Shown in pieces: positions 1 through 7,664 of a DNA stretch of 30,946 nt. Under the pieces are notes generated by a model that was not told where the DNA came from, did not search any database, and was given only the letters and a program-made list of their open reading frames with translations. Location of the stretch: contig CAMJXZ010000005.1 of NCBI GenBank assembly GCA_946409855.1, forward strand, positions 1 to 30,946, in the 5' to 3' direction. The position numbers and the translations under genes are program-made. Position 1 is the stretch's first letter. Each line of letters opens with the position of its first letter. Origin of the DNA: an uncultured Clostridia bacterium (GTDB lineage Bacteria > Bacillota > Clostridia > Christensenellales > Aristaeellaceae).

Positions 1-150
1 CACTGAACGCGTCGCTGTACAGATTGGTAATACCGTCCGGCAGATGGATGCTCTGCAGGCTCGTACAGTTCGCAAACGCTCCTCCCTGAATTGTCTGAAG
101 ACCATCCGGAAGGTTTACGCTCCTCAGACCTGTGCATCCTTCAAAAGTGA
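1..150 (-). repeat. Near-identical LRR-coding repeat, copy A
   Basis: About 150 nt here match 496-645 with only scattered, mostly third-position, differences. The offset is exactly 495 nt (165 codons), so the repeat is in frame and duplicates several LRR_5 units. The copy starts at the window edge and may continue beyond it. Confidence 0.9.
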
Positions 151-3100
151 ATTCGTCAATAAGCGTCATCTGATCGGAAACAGTCACAGCGGTGATGCCG
201 GTACATCCCCGATATGCATAAGATCCAACGGATGTTACGCTGTCCGGTATGTCAACGTTCCTGAGACCGGTGCATTCCTCGAAAGCGCTCTTTCCGATGG
301 TTTCCAGCGAACCCGGCATATTGATTTGATTCAAGCCTATAGCTCCACAGAAAGCATATTCTGGAATTGCCTTTACACCCTCCGGAATGGTGATAGTAGT
401 CAGCTTAGGCGTGTTGTAGAACGGTGAATGCCCGTTATAGCTATAACTTGTCGTCCAAGAAAACGGATAGTTGACGCTCGTCAGCTCGCTGCACCCACTG
501 AACGCGTCGCTGTACAGATTGGTAATACCATCCGGCAGATGGATGCTCTGCAGACTCGTGCAGTTCGCAAACGCTCCTCCCTGGATTGTCCGAAGGCTGT
601 CCGGAAGGTTTACGCTTCTCAGGCCCGTGCATCCCGCAAAAGCATATTCATCTATTAATGTAATACCGGAAATCAGGTCGATCTCTGTTAAGTTTTCATT
701 ATCCTCGAAAGCGCTTCTGCCAACATTCGTCAGTCCGTTCCATCCTTCAAAATGCGTGATGGCTTTACATCCGTAGAAAACATAATCACCCATGGTTGTG
801 GTAGCCAAACCAAAATCATAGCGCCTCAGGTTCGTACACTCCCAGAAAGTTCTATTACCGATGCTTTCCAGGTTTGATCCGCCCTTAACGTAGATCAGAT
901 TTGTACAGCCGTTAAACACATCGTTACCCATTGTTACCACGCTGTCCGGAATGATGACGCTTGTGATATTCTGGTTGTTTAAAAATGCACTATCATCAAT
1001 TTTTTCCAGAAATCTTGTCACACCGTTTTCATCCGTCCATTCACTGGGGATCACCACAGCGGTTTCTGTACCGATGAAGCTGACCAGTTCACAATAACTG
1101 CCGTTGTTTCCGTCCAGAGGAATAAAATGGAAAGATGTTTCCGGTGTCGCGTCATTCGGATCGATGGTTACTTTCCCGCCGGTCAGCGTGGCGGTCTCGT
1201 TCTCTTCATCGACTGCTGTCACTCTGGCCTTATATGTTCCGGACATTAACGGCGCCCATACAACGGAACCCTGCGTATTGCGTTCCGTATACTCCAGCGT
1301 GCTGCCATTATAGATATACCAGTTATAAGTAATAACGCCTTTGCCACCGCTTACTGCCGCCGACCAGGTTACAGCTTCCCCTGCATAGCCCGTTGTTTTA
1401 TCCCGCGTAATGGAATCTACACTGATCGGATTATATACATGAATAACAGCGCTTTCCAGTTCCACAGTGGTGTTTTCAGCGTCACGAACACGCACTTTGA
1501 CAGTATAATTTCCGGCTGCATCTGTCGTGAAGCTATAAGTATTGTCTTCTCTAAATGAACGGCCGTCCATCTCTTCGCCGTCAATGTATACATCAAAAGC
1601 ATACTTCAAAGGTTTTACACCGCCGGACGCCGTAACCGACCAATTGATATTGTCGCCAACTTTGACCCATTCGCTCTCAGCGGCAATTTCGTCAATGGTC
1701 AGTGATTTGGTCGTGATCATGACCGGGCTGCTGTCCTGCTGTACCTGGTTGCCGGCACCATCCGTAACGGTAACCGTCAGCACACAGCTTCCCGCAGTCA
1801 CCGTATTGTACGTATAGGTATTGCTTTCAGAAGCAGCCTCCGTCGCGACGGTGACACCGTCGAGTTTTACTGTATATTGATATGTATACGGCGCTTTGCC
1901 GGCAGTTGTCTCCACCACCCATGTGATTTCGCTTTCGGTAACGGCACTGTCCACATCAGATGTAATATCTGTGATTTCAACCGGGCGGAGCGCGACCTCT
2001 ACAGGAACAGTGTAGGCTTCAGAAACAGTTTTCTGATTGTCTTTTGCTCTGACAATCAGCTGATATGTTCCCTCTGTATCAAAAGTATAGCTGTATGTGT
2101 CGGAAGCGCTGTATGACTTGCTGTTTATGGTTTTACCGTTTTTCTTCAAAATATAGTTATACTGATAAGGCTGCTCGCCGCCGACAGCCGTTACGGTCCA
2201 GGTTGCCGTATCCGTCGTACGGATCGTTTCAATGTCGCATGTCACCTCGCTGACTTGCAGCGGCAGCGGAACGACATTAATATCCGCGCTGGTTGTTTCG
2301 ACGATTTCACCATCATCGTCTTTCATACTGACAACCACATGGTAAGTTCCGGCCTCTGTGAATTTATAAGTGTATGTTCCGGTTGTGCTGTAAGGCCGGG
2401 TAGCAATCTTCTCCCCGTCTTTATACAAATCGTAACGGTATTTATATGGTTCTACACCATTTGCGCCGGTTGCCGTCCATGTAACGGATTCCTCGGGAAC
2501 AGCCGAATCAGCGCTGCAGGTAACCGTTACACGAAGCCCGGTTTCGTCAACAAAATGGATGCCAAAGCTGTACCAGTCAGTGGTACTATCTGTTGTTATC
2601 CCATAATGCACAACGACATATGGCGCTGTTCTCATCTGTTCCGTCGTAATTATGCTGAGATAGCCGTTGGAATACCCCTGTTCCATACGGCGTACTGCTA
2701 CCATTCCCTTTTCCGTATCATTCCATAGCCAGTCGCCTTTCCGGCGTGTAATCTGGTTCAGGCTTGTGAAATCCGGTTCCTCATCAAGGGCATATGCAAA
2801 ATAATCACAAGTTACACTTCGAGATGTGTTGATATATTCCTGCAGCAAAAATTGGGATACCGTTTCATCAATCACAATATTGAGATCGCCTTCGCCAATA
2901 TCATAGTCTATCACACTTTTATTGGCGAACCGTTCTCCGTCGAGTGAATTCTTATAGAAATCCAGCTGGATATCCGCATTAGTCGGAGCAACCCAGCGTT
3001 TACGCGCCGCATAATTCGCCGCGTATGATCCCTTCGATACAACCACATTCGTCAGCTGATCACACCCGTCAAAAGCGTCATCCGCAATATAAGTCAGGCT

Positions 3101-3325
3101 CCTCGGCAGGTTGATCCGCTTTATGGAAGAATTGGCAAAAGCCCTGCTTTCAATCCGTTCGATCCCGGATGGCAGAACTACCCTTTCCAAGCCGGTATCA
3201 TCGCAGAAAGCTTCCTCCTCAATGGTTTTGACACCGGCCGGAAGCTTCAGTTCATATGCGGACGCACAGGCAGCTACGCACAGCAGCGCCGTCACAATCA
3301 GCAGAAACGCGATTCTCTTTTTCAT
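1..3325 (-). CDS. BspA-type LRR_5 / Ig-like repeat surface protein, 3' end outside the window
   Basis: The frame is open from an ATG at 3325 to the left edge (1108 codons, no stop on reading it through), so the C-terminus is missing. The start follows an AAAGGAGCG ribosome-binding site. Residues 1-23 are a signal peptide; VAAC at 17-20 could be a lipobox, but ASA at 21-23 also suits signal peptidase I. Residues about 24-112 hold three LRR_5 repeats ending in the usual SYAANYAA cap. A unique segment follows to about 262, then five Ig-like repeats of roughly 90 residues (about 263-723, each with a V-WT/WS-V start and a GTY/GNYTV-V-V end). A second LRR_5 block runs from about 732 to the edge, with the typical FxGCTxLxxVxLPDxVTxIG pattern. 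Family knowledge: BspA-like LRR proteins are secreted or surface adhesins. The gene has its own terminator-insulated start and looks less GC-rich than its neighbours. The ligand is unknown. Confidence 0.9.
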   Translation of the reverse strand, partial: MKKRIAFLLIVTALLCVAACASAYELKLPAGVKTIEEEAFCDDTGLERVVLPSGIERIESRAFANSSIKRINLPRSLTYIADDAFDGCDQLTNVVVSKGSYAANYAARKRWVAPTNADIQLDFYKNSLDGERFANKSVIDYDIGEGDLNIVIDETVSQFLLQEYINTSRSVTCDYFAYALDEEPDFTSLNQITRRKGDWLWNDTEKGMVAVRRMEQGYSNGYLSIITTEQMRTAPYVVVHYGITTDSTTDWYSFGIHFVDETGLRVTVTCSADSAVPEESVTWTATGANGVEPYKYRYDLYKDGEKIATRPYSTTGTYTYKFTEAGTYHVVVSMKDDDGEIVETTSADINVVPLPLQVSEVTCDIETIRTTDTATWTVTAVGGEQPYQYNYILKKNGKTINSKSYSASDTYSYTFDTEGTYQLIVRAKDNQKTVSEAYTVPVEVALRPVEITDITSDVDSAVTESEITWVVETTAGKAPYTYQYTVKLDGVTVATEAASESNTYTYNTVTAGSCVLTVTVTDGAGNQVQQDSSPVMITTKSLTIDEIAAESEWVKVGDNINWSVTASGGVKPLKYAFDVYIDGEEMDGRSFREDNTYSFTTDAAGNYTVKVRVRDAENTTVELESAVIHVYNPISVDSITRDKTTGYAGEAVTWSAAVSGGKGVITYNWYIYNGSTLEYTERNTQGSVVWAPLMSGTYKARVTAVDEENETATLTGGKVTIDPNDATPETSFHFIPLDGNNGSYCELVSFIGTETAVVIPSEWTDENGVTRFLEKIDDSAFLNNQNITSVIIPDSVVTMGNDVFNGCTNLIYVKGGSNLESIGNRTFWECTNLRRYDFGLATTTMGDYVFYGCKAITHFEGWNGLTNVGRSAFEDNENLTEIDLISGITLIDEYAFAGCTGLRSVNLPDSLRTIQGGAFANCTSLQSIHLPDGITNLYSDAFSGCSELTSVNYPFSWTTSYSYNGHSPFYNTPKLTTITIPEGVKAIPEYAFCGAIGLNQINMPGSLETIGKSAFEECTGLRNVDIPDSVTSVGSYAYRGCTGITAVTVSDQMTLIDEFTFEGCTGLRSVNLPDGLQTIQGGAFANCTSLQSIHLPDGITNLYSDAFS
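496..645 (-). repeat. Near-identical LRR-coding repeat, copy B
   Basis: Second copy of the repeat at 1-150. The match fades after about 645, where the two LRR sequences diverge. Both copies encode the same run of repeats (IQGGAFANCTSLQSIHLPDG and the following unit). Confidence 0.9.
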
Positions 3326-3367
3326 CAATTGGACGCTCCTTTCAGAACGCGTATTTATTCAGAATGT

Positions 3368-3373
3368 ATTGTA
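3368..3373 (-). promoter_or_regulatory. Possible -10 element of the LRR gene
   Basis: On the minus strand TACAAT lies about 40 nt upstream of the ATG at 3325. No good -35 is visible at 16-18 nt (best is ACATTT or GACATT), so this is a weak call. Further upstream, TTCCCGG/CCGGGAA (3440-3446 and 3463-3469) form a 7-bp inverted repeat that might bind a regulator. Confidence 0.3.
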
Positions 3374-3487
3374 CACCATCCGTTTCAAAAAAATGTCCGG
3401 TTCGTTTATGCCTGTCGGTTCAGACGAAAAGATACGATTTTCCCGGTTTTTTCCGGGGATTTCCGGGAACTTTTTGAAAAAAATATG

Positions 3488-3522
3488 AAAAAAAAATTTC
3501 CGCCCCCGGAAAGGGGCGGAAA
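3488..3522 (-). terminator. Rho-independent terminator of the kinase operon
   Basis: A perfect 10-bp stem (3497-3506 with 3513-3522, GC-rich, loop of 6) is followed on the minus strand by a run of nine T. It sits about 35 nt after the stop of the secreted-protein gene and separates that operon from the LRR gene. Confidence 0.93.
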
Positions 3523-3554
3523 ATGGGATCAAAAACGCCGCGGAGGGGGGTGGG

Positions 3555-4571
3555 TTACCAGATGGTGATCCGGTCATGGCCGCCTTCCGGTTCGGTGCCG
3601 GAGAGGAGGGTGCCTTCCAGGCTGTAGGCGCAGCCTGAGGTTTCTTCGTTGTAGCCGGTCAGGGCGCCGGTGACGTCATAGCTGGCGAACCAGCGGGCGT
3701 GATCGCCGAAAAGGCCGTACATGCCGCCCTGGAAGGAGCGGGCCGTCCCGCTGCCGTAGCAGTTGAAGCCAAAGCCGGTCTCCCCTTCCTCCGCGTACTC
3801 CACCACCGGCCAGGCCGGGAGGAATTGGTTCATCCGCCAGTACATGACGGTCACCTTCATGCGGCGCTCCGCCTGGGGGCTGACCAGGAACACGCCGAGG
3901 ATGCCGGCGTCCCCGGTCCAGGCCCCGGCAGCCTCGTCGTAGACGGCGGGCGTCAGGGTGACCGGGATGCCGCCGGAAAAGAACACCGTCCAGTCCTCCG
4001 GAAGCTCCTCGGACAGGCGGACCAGGGTCCGGCCGCCGCGCTCCTCCACGATGATTTCGGGCGCCTCGTCCGGGAAGGTGATAAAGGGCATGTTCTCCAG
4101 GCGGATGCGCAGGAACACCTCGCCGGCGCGGAAGGCGGGCAGCCAGATATTCTCCCAGACGGGCCACATCCGGTCCACCCGGCAGCGCAGGGAGGCAAGC
4201 TTGGCGTGAAAGCGGTTCAGCACGGGAACCGCCGCTTCCGCCACCAAAGTATGCCCGTCTTCCGCGGGGACGTCCGCGGCGAGACGGACCGTGTCCCCCT
4301 CGCGGAGGGGGCGGGACAGCCGAAGCAGGACCAGGCCGTCTTCCGCGGCCTCCGCGGAAAGGCCGATCTCCTCCCCGTCCAGGAAGGCGTTGACCCGCAG
4401 CCCGTCCGGCAGGACAGGGCCCAGGTCCAGCAGGACGGACTCCGCCCCGTCCGTCAGGGGCTCCGCCAGCCGCAGCGTCAGGGCCGGCGCGTCCTCCGCC
4501 GCCGCCGGGCATACCAGACAAAGCAGCACCAGCGCCGCCGTCAAAAGCCTTGCAAACCGTTTTTCTTTCAT
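3555..4571 (-). CDS. Secreted protein of unknown function, third gene of the kinase operon
   Basis: 338 residues starting at the ATG that overlaps the kinase stop by 4 nt (ATGA), so translation is probably coupled. Residues 1-25 form a signal peptide (KEKR basic start, hydrophobic core, PAAA cleavage site); no other membrane segment and no clear lipobox are seen. The mature part looks beta-rich: an Ig/fibronectin-like first half (LRLAEPLTDGAESVLLDLG and following), then a Gly/Trp/Tyr-rich second half. I recognise no family. Because it is co-expressed with a membrane kinase that has an extracytoplasmic domain, it may work on the outer face with it; that is inference. The gene is followed by a strong terminator. 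Confidence 0.85.
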   Translation of the reverse strand: MKEKRFARLLTAALVLLCLVCPAAAEDAPALTLRLAEPLTDGAESVLLDLGPVLPDGLRVNAFLDGEEIGLSAEAAEDGLVLLRLSRPLREGDTVRLAADVPAEDGHTLVAEAAVPVLNRFHAKLASLRCRVDRMWPVWENIWLPAFRAGEVFLRIRLENMPFITFPDEAPEIIVEERGGRTLVRLSEELPEDWTVFFSGGIPVTLTPAVYDEAAGAWTGDAGILGVFLVSPQAERRMKVTVMYWRMNQFLPAWPVVEYAEEGETGFGFNCYGSGTARSFQGGMYGLFGDHARWFASYDVTGALTGYNEETSGCAYSLEGTLLSGTEPEGGHDRITIW

Positions 4572-6223
4572 TGTACGTTTTCTCCTGTCGGTTGTTCATA
4601 TTCGGTCCATACGACCGGTTCGTCGTTCATCAGGTAAAAGCGGCAGTGCCAGGTATCGCCCTTTTCCGCCAGCCAGTGGAAGGCGGGCGCGCCGCCGGCA
4701 CGGCTGCTCTGGATCAGCTCCAGGGCCTGAACGGAGGGTGTTTCCCCCATCTGATAGGTGCAGATCAGCTTGAGCAGCCAGCCTTCCAGCGGGAAATGGG
4801 TGGACAGCTGAACGGTTTCCGCGGTTTCCGCTTGCCCGCCGCGGCCGTCCGAAAAACGGAAGCTGTCCGTCTCCCGGCGGTATGTCCCGCCCCAGGCGCG
4901 TCCTTCTTTGTCCGTCAGCACCGCCACCCACCGGGACGGCGGCTCATGAAGCGTCAGGAGCATCTTTTCCCGGTCCAGCGTCAGCTTCGGGGCGAGGGCG
5001 GCGATCCGGTCCGGGAGGATCAGCAGGGCCGCCTGGTCGGCGGACGCTTCCGGGACGGTCAGGAAGTTTTTCCGCATTTCCAGGAAAGCATCCTTCAGCG
5101 CGCCGTAGCAGCCGGCCGCTTCCGCCGGCGGGGAAACGGAGACGTTCAGCATCGGCAGAGGGGTCGCTTCCGCCGGGGGCGCGGGATGCTTTTCCCACGG
5201 CCGCAGCAGCAGCGGCACGGCCAGCAGCGCCGCGGCGGCGGCGGCCGCCAGGACCCGGCCGGGCCGGAAGCGGGACGGCCGCTTTGCCGCCGGCTCCACC
5301 CCGGTCTGAACTGCCCGCAGGGCGGCGGCCATTTCCCCCGCCGTCCGGTAACGCCCGTCCGGGTTCCCGGCGCAGGCTTTCCGGAGCACCGCGTTCAGCC
5401 GGTCGGACGCGTTGGCGGCCGGCGGCAGCGGCGTGCCCATCAGCCGCATGCGGTTGGCCACGGCGTATTCCTCATGGGTAAACAGGTTCCGGGCCGGCAG
5501 AAAAGGCATGCGGTTCCCGTTCATCAGCCGGTAGAGCGTCAGCCCCAGGGAATACAGGTCCGCCCGCCCGTCGTATTTCTGCCCGGTGACGACCTCCGGG
5601 GCCATATAGACCATCGACCCTTTCACGGACATGGCCGCGGTGCCCGTTTCCTGCAGGCGGGAGGCCCCGAAATCCCCCAGCTTGTAGAGAACCCCCTCGG
5701 GGCTGCGGTCGTTGACGAAGATGTTGCCGGGCTTGACGTCCCGGTGCAGCACGCCGTCCGCATGGCATACGCTCAGGGCCTGGCACAACTGCAGACCCAG
5801 CCCGATGACCTCGTCCTCATTCAGCGTTTTGTCGCTGGTAAACTCGGTCAGGCTCTTGAGCAGCTCCATCCGGATCAGGATATACTGCGCCTGGCAGCCG
5901 TTTTCCTCCGGCAGCAGCTTGCAGTCCTCCATGCTGACGAAGTGGGACATGCCCTGGTACCGCTTCATCACCTGGATCTCGCTCATCGTCTCCCTGGCCA
6001 GGCCGTCCACAAAGCTGCGGATTTCCTCTTCATTGAAGCCGTCGGCCCGGAGCGCCCGGACGTCCTCTTCCTCCGGGGGTACCCGGATGATTTTGACCGC
6101 CGCCCGGAGCTCCGGGAACCGGCTGTTCCGGACCTCGTACACCGTGCTGAAGGCGCCCTGGCCGATTTCGCGCACCGTTTCCCAGTCAGGCCAGGCAGCG
6201 GCGATCCGCTCAGCGTCCGTCAT
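4568..6223 (-). CDS. Transmembrane Ser/Thr protein kinase (Hanks type)
   Basis: 551 residues from the ATG at 6223, chosen because it has an AAGGAGGAAG ribosome-binding site and makes an ATGA overlap with the upstream stop; a start 11 codons further upstream lacks both. The kinase domain (about 14-300) has all key residues: glycine loop GQGAFSTV (21-28), lysine K44 in AVKII, HRDVKPGN catalytic loop with D162, DFG (184-186), and APE (208-210). It should therefore be active. A basic stretch (RPSRFRPGR) precedes one membrane helix (about 324-340), then about 200 residues outside the cell. That outer part has no PASTA repeats and no family I recognise; its end is beta-rich. Role inferred: sensing an envelope signal and phosphorylating cytoplasmic targets. 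No partner phosphatase or FHA protein is seen in the operon. Confidence 0.93.
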   Translation of the reverse strand: MTDAERIAAAWPDWETVREIGQGAFSTVYEVRNSRFPELRAAVKIIRVPPEEEDVRALRADGFNEEEIRSFVDGLARETMSEIQVMKRYQGMSHFVSMEDCKLLPEENGCQAQYILIRMELLKSLTEFTSDKTLNEDEVIGLGLQLCQALSVCHADGVLHRDVKPGNIFVNDRSPEGVLYKLGDFGASRLQETGTAAMSVKGSMVYMAPEVVTGQKYDGRADLYSLGLTLYRLMNGNRMPFLPARNLFTHEEYAVANRMRLMGTPLPPAANASDRLNAVLRKACAGNPDGRYRTAGEMAAALRAVQTGVEPAAKRPSRFRPGRVLAAAAAAALLAVPLLLRPWEKHPAPPAEATPLPMLNVSVSPPAEAAGCYGALKDAFLEMRKNFLTVPEASADQAALLILPDRIAALAPKLTLDREKMLLTLHEPPSRWVAVLTDKEGRAWGGTYRRETDSFRFSDGRGGQAETAETVQLSTHFPLEGWLLKLICTYQMGETPSVQALELIQSSRAGGAPAFHWLAEKGDTWHCRFYLMNDEPVVWTEYEQPTGENVQ

Positions 6224-7383
6224 GGTTCTTCCTCCTTGCCGCCGGCCGTCGTCCACGCGTTCTCCATGACGTCAAAATACGTGACAAACGGATCGTACGT
6301 CAGCATGCACAGCATCAGAAAAGCGTCAAACGGATCCACCGGGTAGATTTCCCCGAAGCCGCAGTCGGTCAGCAGCTGATTGCTCGAATCAATGAAGCGG
6401 CGCAGGACCGCCTTGCCGTCCTCTTCCCCGTTCAGCCGGCTGCTTTCCAGGAGAAAATGCAGCGTCAAAAGATCATAGCGGTCGGGCAGCTGTTCGCCGC
6501 TCAGGATACGGTGGGTTTTCTGACGGTTGAGCTTCCTGCGGGTGATGGACAGCAGGTTTTCCCGCGTCTCCCCGCCGGGGGGCACGCTGGCGGAAAGGAG
6601 CTTTTCGACGGACCGGGGAGAGCCGTTCCTTCCGGCCGAGACGGAAGAAAGGACCCCCTGCTCTTCCCGGTACAGGGCGGCAAAGGCATCCGCGGCCCGG
6701 CGTTTTTGCGGGGTCAGGCCGTCCGGGGAGGCGCCCTGCAGCAGACGGTCGAGCAAATCGGCGTCCTCCCGGGCGACCAGGCGGGACTGCTCCCGGTTCG
6801 CCGGCTGGCCGCGCTCGACCAGCTCCCGGTCTACCGTGCCGTCCATTTTCCGGTACAGGTCTGCCAGCTGGCGGTACTTGTCAAAGCGGTAGCCGCGCCG
6901 GTAGCAGTACAGGCACAGGGCCTCCTTCGGGTCGTCCGGGTCCAGCCGGGTGTCGTGCAGGGCCCTGGTCAGGAAGGCGTTCACATCCTCCTCCGACATG
7001 AACAGGCCGAAGCCCATCAGCAGCACCGTATCCCTGGACACATCCTTCCGCGTCAGCCAGTTCCTCGCCGCCTGGGACAGGCGGGTGCTCGTGCCGGGCG
7101 TGAAGGAGCACGGCGTCCCCGTATCCTGAAAGGCGCGGACGATGATGTCCTGATACTCGTCCGCCGTCACCTGGGCGTAGGAACCCGTCATTTCCGTTTT
7201 TTCATACAGATACCGTTTCAGGTATCTGCGGAACGGCACCTCCCGGAGGTTCCGGGAAAGGGCGTCAAAGATCACCTCTGTATCCCGCTCCAGAAAAGCT
7301 TCCGTGTTCATGGCCTCTTCCAGATGCCTCCAGGCCCGCAGCGTATAGGAATAGCTGCGCTCCGCCGGTTCCGTCTCCCGCAT
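6220..7383 (-). CDS. Helical cytoplasmic protein of unknown function, first gene of the kinase operon
   Basis: 387 residues, no signal peptide or membrane helix, charged and mostly helical by composition. It overlaps the kinase start by 4 nt (ATGA). The stretch around residues 100-145 (LSQAARNWL, then SRDTVLLMGFGLFMSEEDVNAFL) resembles the second half of an XRE-type helix-turn-helix, where a helix is followed by a 'D/ETL-x-x-G/A-x-x-L-x-x-S-x-E-E' turn. The following YCYRRGYRFDKYRQL is another conspicuous motif. DNA binding is only a guess. The ATG at 7383 has a weak ribosome-binding site (GGGGAAA), so the start is uncertain. A possible -10 (TATGAT, 7450-7455) lies upstream. Its position directly before the kinase suggests a substrate or regulator of it (inference). 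Confidence 0.8.
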   Translation of the reverse strand: MRETEPAERSYSYTLRAWRHLEEAMNTEAFLERDTEVIFDALSRNLREVPFRRYLKRYLYEKTEMTGSYAQVTADEYQDIIVRAFQDTGTPCSFTPGTSTRLSQAARNWLTRKDVSRDTVLLMGFGLFMSEEDVNAFLTRALHDTRLDPDDPKEALCLYCYRRGYRFDKYRQLADLYRKMDGTVDRELVERGQPANREQSRLVAREDADLLDRLLQGASPDGLTPQKRRAADAFAALYREEQGVLSSVSAGRNGSPRSVEKLLSASVPPGGETRENLLSITRRKLNRQKTHRILSGEQLPDRYDLLTLHFLLESSRLNGEEDGKAVLRRFIDSSNQLLTDCGFGEIYPVDPFDAFLMLCMLTYDPFVTYFDVMENAWTTAGGKEEEP

Positions 7384-7601
7384 CCCGATTTCCCCGCTTT
7401 CCGTCCGCCGTTTCAGGGGCGGACACCATGGAAAAAAACACTTTCGGATATCATAGCACAGGCGGAATTTTGTTTTGTCCGATTGGTTTTCACCCTGTGG
7501 AAAGAGGGATATCCGCCGTTTCTTCCCGTCCGGCGCCCTGCCCTGGTCCGCCGGTCCCGGCCGGGCGGATCATCCTGCTTTTCAACCTGCGGTTTTCCCG
7601 G

Positions 7602-7643
7602 AAAAAACCGCGGCGGCCGTGTCTGACAGACGGTCCGCCGCGG
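7602..7643 (-). terminator. Rho-independent terminator after the duplicated-domain secreted protein
   Basis: A 9-bp GC-only stem (7608-7616 with 7635-7643), extended inward by CCGT/ACGG with a bulge, is followed on the minus strand by six T. It lies about 20 nt after the stop at 7665, so the gene at 7665-9389 is probably transcribed alone. Confidence 0.9.
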
Positions 7644-7664
7644 CGTATGGTCCGAGACCTTCCT

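Noticed and set aside
1..645. CRISPR-like repeats
   Set aside because: The repeats are in-frame coding repeats of an LRR protein; there are no regularly spaced short repeats with unique spacers and no cas genes.
1..3325. Apparent lack of a gene at the left end, or a set of small plus-strand genes
   Set aside because: The minus strand is one uninterrupted frame with a signal peptide and clear repeats; it only lacks its stop because it leaves the window. The short plus-strand frames are its shadows.
4550..6346. Long open frame on the plus strand opposite the kinase
   Set aside because: GC-rich genes leave the opposite strand open. The translation is Arg/Pro/Gly/Gln/His-rich with no domain or ribosome-binding site, and the minus strand carries an unmistakable kinase. 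The same holds for long plus-strand frames at 7428-9365, 9605-11014, 15950-18547, 18516-20957, 21752-23614, 25642-27198 and 28604-30322, and for the minus-strand frames opposite cca and murA.
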